This document shows, piece by piece, positions 1 to 5,692 of a stretch of 11,000 nt of DNA. A program made the translations under genes and the position numbers. The stretch spans positions 1 to 11,000 of the forward strand of contig JAFAVO010000324.1 of assembly GCA_019242385.1 (NCBI GenBank). The letters run 5' to 3'. This DNA comes from Gammaproteobacteria bacterium (GTDB taxonomy: Bacteria; Pseudomonadota; Gammaproteobacteria; Steroidobacterales; Steroidobacteraceae). How positions within the stretch are numbered: position 1 is the stretch's first letter; the number at the start of each line of letters is the position of its first letter. The notes below the pieces were generated by a model. It saw only the letters and a program-made list of their open reading frames with translations, had not been told where the DNA came from and made no database searches.

Positions 1-1103
1 CGGCTGCGCGCCCGGACGGCGACTTCGATCGGCCCGCTGCGGGAGGTATCGAGCGGCAGCTGAAATTCGCGCCACGCGAAGCGACCGACGTCGCGCCCGA
101 GCTTCGCCTCGCGCCAGCTCTGGCGCCCATCCAAGGACACCTCGACCGCCGCGATACCCGCACCCCCATCCCAGGCCTTGCCCGCAAGCTCGACCGGCTC
201 GCCGCGCCGCACCGGTGTTGCCGCCATCGGGCTCGTGATGAGGGAGTTGACGAGCATCTCGGTGATCGGTGTGTTCTCCGCTGTCTCCTGGGTGGTGAAG
301 CGAGCCGTGGCAAAAGCACCGGTCGGGATGCGGTAGGCGGCTTTCATCCAGAAGCCATCGAAGGCAGTGGGCTGGATGCGAATGTCGGTGAGGTGCTTCA
401 TCCAGTAGGTCCCGGTCCATCCCGGCACGACGAGCCGTGCCGGAGCCCCGTTCCAGTGCGGCAGCGGCTGTCCGTTCATCTCGTAGGCGATGAGCGTGTG
501 CTCATCGAGAGCGCGATCGACCGGCAGGCTCTTGAGGAAGTCCGGTGTCGCAGGCAGCAGCGGCCCATCCGCGCCGTTGAAGACCACTTCCACGGCATCG
601 GCAGCCACCCCGGCCTTATGCAGCACATCGCGCAGCCGCACCCCGGTCCAGACTGCATTGCCGATCGCGCCATGGCGCCACTGCACCCCCGCTGCCCGCG
701 GGGAGAACAGTCCGCGCCGGAAGCCCGAGCACTGGTTGACCGCGCTGATGCTGACCTTCTCGAAGCCGTGCTTCAGCTCGCGCAGCGACAGCGTCAGGCT
801 CCGCTGTGCGCTGGGTCCCCCGACCTGCAGCTGCCAGCTGGCGACATCGACGAACGGGATGTTCGCCAGGTGGTAGCGCACGAAGAAAGCCGAGTTGTCG
901 GTGTAGAGCGGCGCGAGATCCGCGAGCGGCGTCTCGAAATTCGGCGGCCGGAAGGTGCGCTGGATGAGAGCCCGCTTGCCGGGAAGCGCACCGAGCCGCT
1001 CCTCTCCATCGGTCGGGCCGGCCGAGACGAGCGTATCCGCGCTAGCGCGCGCTGCCAGCCATCCCGCCGCCGCGCCGAGGAGTGCCGCGCGCCGTGTGTA
1101 CAC
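1..1103 (-). CDS. SorA-like sulfite dehydrogenase (molybdopterin oxidoreductase), 3' end outside window
   Basis: Translating the minus strand from a GTG at 1103 gives 367 uninterrupted codons that run off the left edge, so the C-terminus is missing. The N-terminus (TRRAALLGAAAG) fits a twin-arginine signal, with likely cleavage after ASA near residue 22, so the enzyme should be exported folded with its cofactor. The sulfite-oxidase molybdopterin core follows: FFVRYHL at 73-79 (R76 and H78 match the family's active-site Arg/His), VNQCSGFRRG at 122-131 (C125 is the expected molybdenum-ligating cysteine), GAIGNAVWTGV at 145-155 and GTYWMKHL at 231-238 with the conserved Tyr. From about 290 comes the immunoglobulin-like Mo-co dimerisation domain. 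Family role: two-electron oxidation of sulfite (or a related sulfur or oxyanion substrate) in the periplasm, passing electrons to cytochrome c. Whether a cytochrome subunit gene follows cannot be seen. The start lies one base after the stop of the upstream gene, which implies co-transcription and coupled translation; no good Shine-Dalgarno precedes it. SoxC-type or other YedY-like substrates remain possible. Confidence 0.87.
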   Translation of the reverse strand, partial: MYTRRAALLGAAAGWLAARASADTLVSAGPTDGEERLGALPGKRALIQRTFRPPNFETPLADLAPLYTDNSAFFVRYHLANIPFVDVASWQLQVGGPSAQRSLTLSLRELKHGFEKVSISAVNQCSGFRRGLFSPRAAGVQWRHGAIGNAVWTGVRLRDVLHKAGVAADAVEVVFNGADGPLLPATPDFLKSLPVDRALDEHTLIAYEMNGQPLPHWNGAPARLVVPGWTGTYWMKHLTDIRIQPTAFDGFWMKAAYRIPTGAFATARFTTQETAENTPITEMLVNSLITSPMAATPVRRGEPVELAGKAWDGGAGIAAVEVSLDGRQSWREAKLGRDVGRFAWREFQLPLDTSRSGPIEVAVRARS

Positions 1104-1104
1104 C

Positions 1105-1971
1105 TCAGGAGCAGCTCTTGCCGTACGCGGCGCGGGCCCCCGCGGACTTCGCCGCCGCCTCCGTCATGTACTCACCCTGCTTGGTCTTGCCGTACCACTG
1201 ATCTCCCTGGCAGTGATAGACCTTGCTCTCGGTGTTCACCCATACCTTGCCCGCTCCGCCACCGGGTGCGGGCTGTGCGGGCGGCACGTATCTCGGTCCG
1301 GCTCCCGCCGGAGAAGCCGCCGCGGCGCCACCCGCAGCGCCTGCAGTCGCCGCTTGCGTGCCGGCTCCTGTGGATCCCGCCGCCGCACCACCGGCCGCCG
1401 TCGCCGACTTATTGATGCCGCCGTGTCCACTGCAGGCGCCACGCCCGCCGTGCGGTGAGGTCGTGCCGTCCTTGCACACCACCGGTCCACCGCCCGCCGG
1501 GGAGGCGCCACTTGCCGGGGATGAACCGCCGGCCGAGGACGAGCCGCTCGCCGCGCCTGCGGACGCACCTGCCGCCGGCGCTGCGCCCGGAGCGGTGCCG
1601 CCGCTCGAGGCCGCCTTGTTGACGCCCCCGTGCCCGCTGCATGCGCCACGGCCGGAATGAGTGGAAGTCGTGCCGTCCTTGCACACCACCGCTCCGGCGC
1701 CGGCCGAGGGGGCGGAGCTCGCGGCAGACGGCGCTGCCGCCGACGGCGTAGCTGCCGAAGTCGAGGCTGAGCCTGCAGAGGCGGACTTGTTTATTCCGCC
1801 GTGTCCGCTGCAGGCACCGCGTCCGCCATGAGGCGAGGTCGTACCGTCGTTGCACACGACCGGAGTGCTCGAGGTGCTCTGGGCGGATGACGTCGCAGGG
1901 ACGGCAAGCAGCGCGCCGGTGAGCAGGACGCCGAGGACCAGGCCGTTTACTTTTGTTGTTACCGAGAACAT
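1105..1971 (-). CDS. Secreted three-repeat DUF3761-type protein, 288 aa
   Basis: Start chosen at the ATG at 1971 because AAGGAGA (1985-1979) sits 7 bases upstream; an upstream in-frame ATG at 2022 lacks such a site and would bury the signal peptide. Residues 1-30 form a Sec signal peptide (hydrophobic core LVLGVLLTGALLAV, cleavage after SSA). The mature protein carries three near-identical modules of about 25 residues (38-62, 95-119, 164-188), each with VVC(N/K)DGTTS, a His, GRGACSGHGG and (I/V)NK, which I recognise as the DUF3761 pattern. Each has two Cys and two His. Linkers are Ala/Gly/Ser/Pro-rich low complexity. A different module at 242-288 (KVWVNTESKVYHC, WYGKTKQGEYM, GKSC) is a C-terminal domain common in small exported proteobacterial proteins and also has two Cys. 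Function is unknown. Paired cysteines, histidines and export suggest disulfide-stabilised modules or metal binding, but that is inference. It is the first gene of a leftward pair with the sulfite dehydrogenase, one base apart. Confidence 0.8.
   Translation of the reverse strand: MFSVTTKVNGLVLGVLLTGALLAVPATSSAQSTSSTPVVCNDGTTSPHGGRGACSGHGGINKSASAGSASTSAATPSAAAPSAASSAPSAGAGAVVCKDGTTSTHSGRGACSGHGGVNKAASSGGTAPGAAPAAGASAGAASGSSSAGGSSPASGASPAGGGPVVCKDGTTSPHGGRGACSGHGGINKSATAAGGAAAGSTGAGTQAATAGAAGGAAAASPAGAGPRYVPPAQPAPGGGAGKVWVNTESKVYHCQGDQWYGKTKQGEYMTEAAAKSAGARAAYGKSCS
1408..1860 (-). repeat. Three diverged coding repeats (DUF3761 modules)
   Basis: Three 75-base units at 1786-1860, 1615-1689 and 1408-1482 encode almost the same 25 residues. 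The third unit shares CKDGTTS with the second and PHGGRGACSGHGGINK with the first. Start-to-start distances are 171 and 207 bases; the intervening linkers are unrelated Ala/Gly/Ser-rich sequence of different lengths. The pattern indicates internal duplication of one module, with selection on the Cys/His/Gly core and free drift in the linkers. Confidence 0.85.
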
Positions 1972-2070
1972 GGGCAACTCTCCTTCCGCGCACGGATGGA
2001 TCGGAGCGACAGAATACCCCATGGGAGCTCTGCGCAGGTACGGCAGGCAGACAGTGTAGGATCATGGCCC
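1972..2070. promoter_or_regulatory. Divergent intergenic region between the DUF3761 gene and apbE
   Basis: These 99 bases must hold promoters for both outward-facing genes. On the minus strand TATTCT (2016-2011) could be a -10 element placed about 35-40 bases before the start codon, but I find no convincing -35 hexamer. On the plus strand TAGGAT (2057-2062) contains either a poor -10 or the AGGA ribosome site of apbE. I see no palindromic operator. The region is assigned by position, not by strong motifs. Confidence 0.4.
1979..1985 (-). promoter_or_regulatory. Ribosome binding site fixing the DUF3761 gene start
   Basis: On the minus strand this reads AAGGAGA, 7 bases before the ATG at 1971. 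It decides between this start and an in-frame ATG 51 bases further upstream. Confidence 0.8.
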
Positions 2071-3102
2071 ATGGTGATGCGACTTGCCGGCCTGCTGATG
2101 CTCGCGTTGCTGACCTGTGCGACGCCGGCGCGCGCCGACTGGATGCAGCGCACCGAAGCCATCATGGGCACGCGCTGCTATGTGGAGCTGTGGGCCGATG
2201 ACCCGGAGAGGGGTAACGAGGCTATCGATGCGGTCATGGCCGAGCTGCGCCGCATCGACAACCTCATGAGCCATTACAAGCCCGAGAGCCAGCTGTCGCA
2301 GATCAATCAGTACGCCAACGAGCGGCCCGTGGAGGTCGACAAGGAGCTCTTCGACCTCATCAAGGTCTCGACGCATTACTCGCAGATCACCGAGGGTGCC
2401 TTCGATATCACCTACGCGAGTGTCGGCTACCTCTACGACTACCCCAATCACGTCCACCCGACCGAGGCGCAGATCCGCGCCAAGCTTCCGGCGGTCAACT
2501 GGCGCAACATGCTGCTCGATGAGGCCCACCACACGGTGCGCTTCGAGCACCCCGGAATGCGCATCGACCTGGGCGGTATCGGCAAGGGTTATGCCGTCGA
2601 CCGCGGCATCGAGATCCTCAAGTCACGGGGTGTCACCCGGGCGCTGGTGACCGCGGGCGGCGACAGCCGCATCATCGGCGATCGCATGGGCCGCCCCTGG
2701 CTGGTCGCCATACGCCACCCCGACAACCCGAACAAGGTGGTGACGCGGATTCCGCTCGCCGATTCCGCGGTGTCCACCTCCGGCGACTACGAGCGCTTCT
2801 TCGACGAGGACGGCGTGCGGTACCACCACATCATCGATCCGCACACCGGGCATTCGGCGAGCAAGGTGCGTAGCGCGACCATCCTCGCGCCGACCGCCAC
2901 CCAGACCGATGGCATGTCGAAGACGGCCTTCGTGCTGGGTCCCGAGAAGGCACTCGAGATCATCAACCGCATGCCCGAATACGACGCGGTCTTCGTCCTG
3001 CCGGACGGCCAGGTGCTGTACTCGAATGGTTTGCGCCCACCCGCTCCGCGGGCGCCTGGGGCGCCGGCCGCGGCTACTGAGGCGCGCTCTGCCCGGCCCT
3101 GA
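2071..3102 (+). CDS. apbE: FAD:protein FMN transferase, ApbE family, exported
   Basis: ApbE enzymes split FAD and attach the FMN part to a Thr/Ser of target flavoproteins (RnfG/NqrC-type FMN-binding domains) outside the cytoplasmic membrane, using Mg2+. The 343-residue product has the family landmarks in order: IMGTRCYV at 31-38, MSHYKPESQLSQIN at 66-79, GAFDITYASV at 109-118, IDLGGIGKGYAVD at 165-177, TAGGDSRIIG at 194-203, STSGDY at 235-240, YHHIIDPHTG at 251-260 and TDGMSKTAFVLG at 279-290, with D280 and T/S nearby expected to bind metal. The start at ATG 2071 (AGGA at 2058-2061) gives a short signal peptide ending PARA before Asp23. The Cys at 16 (LLTC) is a poor lipobox because Thr precedes it, so a soluble periplasmic form is more likely than a lipoprotein; an alternative ATG lies at 2077. 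The last 22 residues are Pro/Ala-rich and non-conserved, and their DNA overlaps the convergent DUF2934 gene. No flavinylation target is encoded in the window, so the substrate protein is elsewhere. Confidence 0.95.
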   Translation: MVMRLAGLLMLALLTCATPARADWMQRTEAIMGTRCYVELWADDPERGNEAIDAVMAELRRIDNLMSHYKPESQLSQINQYANERPVEVDKELFDLIKVSTHYSQITEGAFDITYASVGYLYDYPNHVHPTEAQIRAKLPAVNWRNMLLDEAHHTVRFEHPGMRIDLGGIGKGYAVDRGIEILKSRGVTRALVTAGGDSRIIGDRMGRPWLVAIRHPDNPNKVVTRIPLADSAVSTSGDYERFFDEDGVRYHHIIDPHTGHSASKVRSATILAPTATQTDGMSKTAFVLGPEKALEIINRMPEYDAVFVLPDGQVLYSNGLRPPAPRAPGAPAAATEARSARP

Positions 3103-3331
3103 GCAGCGCGTCCACCTCGGCCTCGGCCGCAAGCCAATCCTCGGTCTCGTGCCCCGGTACGAAGCCGCGCCGCTCGGCGCGCAGATACGCCGCCTGGGCG
3201 ATCAGCGCGTGACGCGCTTCGGCGCTCACCTGCGCACGCGGCTCCATTGCCGGTGAAGATTTTCGGGGACCGGGCGGGCGGCGGGCGGTGTCGGCGGGGT
3301 TGACGGGGTCGGGCGAGCGGCGATTGGCCAT
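3074..3331 (-). CDS. DUF2934 family small protein, 85 aa
   Basis: The start is the ATG at 3331, preceded by a full AAGGAGG five bases upstream; an upstream extension in the same frame lacks any such signal. The first 35 residues are Pro/Arg-rich and look disordered. Residues 40-77 match the DUF2934 pattern: RHALIAQAAYLRAERRGF, then PGHETEDWLAAEAEVDALL, with the characteristic RG(F)xxGxxxxDWxxAE core. DUF2934 proteins are short cytoplasmic proteins, found in many Proteobacteria, with no established function; they often look like stand-alone helical or DNA/RNA-associated modules, but that is not demonstrated. It is divergent from the transporter operon, sharing the 253-base intergenic region at 3332-3584, and convergent with apbE, overlapping its 3' end by 29 bases. 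This overlap leaves no room for a dedicated terminator between the two. Confidence 0.85.
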   Translation of the reverse strand: MANRRSPDPVNPADTARRPPGPRKSSPAMEPRAQVSAEARHALIAQAAYLRAERRGFVPGHETEDWLAAEAEVDALLRAGQSAPQ

Positions 3332-3336
3332 CGTTT

Positions 3337-3343
3337 CCTCCTT
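3337..3343 (-). promoter_or_regulatory. Strong ribosome binding site of the DUF2934 gene
   Basis: Minus strand reads AAGGAGG with a 5-base spacer (AAACG) to the ATG at 3331. It is the most canonical Shine-Dalgarno in the window and fixes the start of the small gene. Confidence 0.9.
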
Positions 3344-3408
3344 GCAAGCGCTACGACGGACTTTGCACGTCTCGAGCGGGCCGGTGCAAGCGGTGAACGG
3401 GCTGCAGC

Positions 3409-3456
3409 GTCCGCGGAAAGTGTCCGCGCAGCGTCCGCGCGTCCGCGGCGCGGACA
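3409..3456. promoter_or_regulatory. GTCCGCG repeat cluster with dyad symmetry, candidate activator binding sites
   Basis: GTCCGCG occurs four times in the plus orientation (3409-3415, 3422-3428, 3433-3439, 3441-3447) and once inverted (CGCGGAC, 3449-3455). The last pair forms a 15-base dyad, GTCCGCGGCGCGGAC, at 3441-3455; TGTCCGCG (3421-3428) and CGCGGACA (3449-3456) form a second, wider 8+8 inverted repeat. The cluster lies in non-coding sequence about 125-175 bases upstream of the predicted sigma-54 transcription start, the usual distance for enhancer sites of NtrC-type activators, and one such activator is encoded in the operon downstream. Binding is inferred. GC-rich background makes CG-rich repeats less surprising, but five copies in 48 bases is notable. 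Confidence 0.55.
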
Positions 3457-3555
3457 GTGCAGCGAGGCGGCAGCGAGCTTGCACGCGCGATCACTGCGTG
3501 AGATTTGCAGCGAACTCAGTCCCTTGGCGCGGCTGCTTGCCCGGTCGCCTGCAGC

Positions 3556-3571
3556 TGGCATGGTGGATGCA
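3556..3571 (+). promoter_or_regulatory. Sigma-54 (-24/-12) promoter upstream of the efflux operon
   Basis: The sequence TGGCATGGTGGATGCA matches the sigma-54 consensus TGGCACGRNNNTTGCW with two mismatches, and keeps the essential GG (3557-3558) and GC (3569-3570) with exactly 10 bases between them. Predicted transcription start is near 3582. It lies in the only long intergenic region before the operon, points toward it, and the operon encodes a sigma-54-dependent activator with an intact GAFTGA motif. One tension: if translation starts at ATG 3585 the mRNA would be nearly leaderless; the in-frame ATG at 3651 would give a 69-base leader. Confidence 0.6.
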
Positions 3572-3584
3572 CAGCTACCCGGGC

Positions 3585-4916
3585 ATGAAGCTCGCACAGC
3601 TGAAGAAAATTCCCCCCGGCGAGCCCGCGACGAGCGCCGCCGGCAGCGGGATGCGCGGCACGGACGCGCAGGATTCGCCCCGCTCGGTGCCACTGACGAT
3701 CTGGCGCCGGCACCGTGTTGCACTTGGTCTCGCCGCCGCCGCCATCGTGCTGCTCCTCGGCGCGCTCGCCATCAACGGCTGGCTCGGCACCGGTGAGGTG
3801 GTGGCCGGGGAGCGGCTGCGGATTGCGCGCGTGAGCCGCGGCCACTTCGTGCGCGATGTCGCGGCGGAGGGCACGGTGGTTGCGGCGGTGAGCCCTACCC
3901 TCTTCGCCATCGCACCGGGCACGGTCAGCTACGCGGTCCGGGCCGGCGATGCGGTACACAAGGGAGAAGTGCTCGCCGCGCTCGAGAGCCCAGAGCTCAC
4001 CAACGAGCTGCAGCGCGAGCAGGCAACCCTCGGCAGCCTCGATGCCGCACTCGCACGGCAGCAGATCGAGATCCGCCGGCAGATGCTCACCAGCCAGCAG
4101 CACGCGGACCTGGCGCAGGTCGCAATCGACGCCGCCGAGCGCGAGCTGAAGCGCTCGCAATGGGCCTGGGACCAGCGCGTCATCAGCGAGCGCGATTACA
4201 CGCGCGCGATCGATGAGGTGAAGACCTCGAAGCTCAACTTCGATCATGCGCGCGACACCGCCGCGCTCGAGCGCGACAGTCTCGCCCTCGAGCTGCGCAC
4301 CCGGCGCCTGGAGCGGGACCGGCAGGCGCTTACCGTTGCGGGGCTCACCGCACGGGTCGCCGAGCTCAACGTGCGCTCCCCCGTCGATGGCACGGTCGCC
4401 AACCTCGCCCAGCCGCAACGCACGCGAGTCGCCGCGAACGCTCCGCTGCTGACCGTCGTCGATCTGTCGGCTTTCGAGATCGAGTTCCAGGTGGCCGAGG
4501 TCTACGCGCGCGACATTCGCCCCGGGATGCCGGCGGAAGTCACGGTCGAAGGCCGCACCGTGCCCGGCACGGTGACGGCGGTCTCTCCCGAGGTGCGCCA
4601 GAACCAGGTGACCGGGCGCGTGAAGTTTCGTGGCCCGCAGCCCCCGGGGCTTCGGCAGAACGAGCGCACCGGAGTGCGGATCGTGCTCGATGAGCGCGAG
4701 GGCGTGCTCAAGTTCGAGCGCGGGCCGTTCATTGATGAGAATACGCACGCGCTCTACGTGGTGCGCGGCTCACACGCGCTGCGCACCCCGGTGCTGCTGG
4801 GCGCCGCCTCGGTGAGTGAGATCGAGGTCGTGCGCGGCCTCGTAGCCGGCGATGAGGTGGTGACCTCCGACATGCGCGATGCCGGCCGCGCGGCGCGCAT
4901 CACCATTGCCCACTGA
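3585..4916 (+). CDS. HlyD/MacA-type periplasmic adaptor (membrane-fusion protein) of an ABC exporter
   Basis: From ATG 3585 the product is 443 residues. Domain order: short cytoplasmic N-terminus; a single membrane anchor at about 45-64; the first half of a biotinyl-lipoyl domain near 98-135; a long charged alpha-helical hairpin (about 136-250) rich in Glu, Arg and Gln; the second lipoyl half (VRSPVDGTVANL at 253-264, then NAPLLTVVD); a beta-barrel domain (about 275-370, with VSPEVRQNQVTGRVKF); and a membrane-proximal domain to the end. Such adaptors bridge an inner-membrane ABC permease and an outer-membrane TolC-type channel. The start is uncertain: ATGs at 3567, 3585 and 3651 are in frame and none has a good Shine-Dalgarno. 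3585 keeps the LKKIPPG segment, which resembles the start of related proteins as I remember them, while 3651 fits the predicted sigma-54 start better. It is the first gene of the operon, 17 bases before the ATPase gene. No outer-membrane channel gene is present, so a shared TolC is presumed. Confidence 0.92.
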   Translation: MKLAQLKKIPPGEPATSAAGSGMRGTDAQDSPRSVPLTIWRRHRVALGLAAAAIVLLLGALAINGWLGTGEVVAGERLRIARVSRGHFVRDVAAEGTVVAAVSPTLFAIAPGTVSYAVRAGDAVHKGEVLAALESPELTNELQREQATLGSLDAALARQQIEIRRQMLTSQQHADLAQVAIDAAERELKRSQWAWDQRVISERDYTRAIDEVKTSKLNFDHARDTAALERDSLALELRTRRLERDRQALTVAGLTARVAELNVRSPVDGTVANLAQPQRTRVAANAPLLTVVDLSAFEIEFQVAEVYARDIRPGMPAEVTVEGRTVPGTVTAVSPEVRQNQVTGRVKFRGPQPPGLRQNERTGVRIVLDEREGVLKFERGPFIDENTHALYVVRGSHALRTPVLLGAASVSEIEVVRGLVAGDEVVTSDMRDAGRAARITIAH

Positions 4917-4933
4917 TTACAGGAAACACTCCC

Positions 4934-5665
4934 ATGCTCACGATGCACGATGTCAGCAAGATCTACCGCACCGAGCTCATCGAGACCTACGCGCTGCGCA
5001 GTTTCTCGCTCGAGGTCTCCGCGGGCGAGTTCGTCGCCATCACCGGTCCCTCCGGCTCCGGCAAGACTACTTTCCTCAACGTGGCGGGGCTCCTCGAGGA
5101 GTTCGATTCCGGCAGCTACCTGCTCGAAGGCCAGGATGTGCGCGGACTCTCCGACGATGTGCGCTCGCGGCTGCGCAATGAGCGCATCGGCTTCATTTTC
5201 CAGAGCTTCAATCTCATTCCCGACCTCGACGTCTACGACAACGTGGAGTTGCCGTTGCGCTACCGGCGGCTGAGCGGCGCGGACCGGCGCGAGCGCATCG
5301 GCAGCGCGCTCGAGCTGGTCGGGCTCGCCTCGCGCGCCCGCCACATGCCCTCCCAGCTCTCCGGTGGCCAGCAGCAGCGCGTCGCGATCGCCCGCGCCAT
5401 CGCCGGCGATCCGGCTTTCCTGCTCGCGGACGAGCCGACCGGCAACCTCGACTCGCTCATGTCGCGCCAGGTCATGGACCTGCTCGAGCAGATCAACGAC
5501 ATGGGCACCACCATCCTGCTCGTGACGCACGATCCCGAGCTAGCGCGGCGTGCGCAACGCAACGTGCACCTCGTCGATGGCCAGATCTCGGACTTCCGCG
5601 TCTACGAGCCGCGGCCCGCGGCCAGCGCCGGCTCCGCCGGCACCGCCGGCGCCGCGCACATCTGA
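4934..5665 (+). CDS. MacB/LolD-type ABC transporter ATPase
   Basis: A 243-residue ATP-binding subunit that powers the two permeases encoded next. Visible motifs: Walker A GPSGSGKTT at 38-46; Q-loop Gln90 in FIFQSFNLIP, the form typical of MacB/LolD/FtsE proteins; signature LSGGQQQRVAIARA at 142-155; Walker B with catalytic Glu in FLLADEPTGNLDS at 162-174; H-loop His199 in LVTHD. All catalytic residues are intact. The last 20 residues or so (Ala/Gly/Pro-rich) lie beyond the domain and are probably disordered. AGGAAA at 4921-4926 precedes the ATG. Family knowledge: MacB-class (type VII) ABC systems do not pass substrate through the membrane but use ATP to drive periplasmic events, such as moving peptides, lipoproteins or toxins from the periplasm outward or detaching them from targets. 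Confidence 0.95.
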   Translation: MLTMHDVSKIYRTELIETYALRSFSLEVSAGEFVAITGPSGSGKTTFLNVAGLLEEFDSGSYLLEGQDVRGLSDDVRSRLRNERIGFIFQSFNLIPDLDVYDNVELPLRYRRLSGADRRERIGSALELVGLASRARHMPSQLSGGQQQRVAIARAIAGDPAFLLADEPTGNLDSLMSRQVMDLLEQINDMGTTILLVTHDPELARRAQRNVHLVDGQISDFRVYEPRPAASAGSAGTAGAAHI

Positions 5666-5680
5666 ATGAGCTCACCGCGC

Positions 5681-5687
5681 GAAGGAG
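5681..5687 (+). promoter_or_regulatory. Ribosome binding site fixing the first permease start
   Basis: GAAGGAG with a 5-base spacer to ATG 5693. It supports that ATG over the in-frame ATG at 5666, which directly abuts the ATPase stop codon and has no such site. Confidence 0.8.
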
Positions 5688-5692
5688 CGAAC

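Noticed and set aside
393..1458. Long plus-strand open frames opposite the sulfite dehydrogenase
   Set aside because: They are Arg/Pro/Ser-rich with no recognisable domain, while the minus strand encodes a clear molybdoenzyme with active-site motifs.
2005..2065. Defined sigma-70 promoters in the divergent region (TATTCT on minus, TAGGAT on plus)
   Set aside because: Each -10 candidate matches only four of six bases and neither has a credible -35 at 16-18 bases, so they are mentioned only within the intergenic entry.
2100..2140. Lipoprotein signal (LLTC) in ApbE
   Set aside because: Thr before the Cys is unfavourable for lipoprotein processing, and a standard PARA cleavage site follows a few residues later.
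3040..3075. GGCGCC-TGG-GGCGCC hairpin near the end of apbE as a terminator
   Set aside because: It lies inside coding sequence and no T-tract follows on either strand; GC-rich self-complementary hexamers are expected by chance here.
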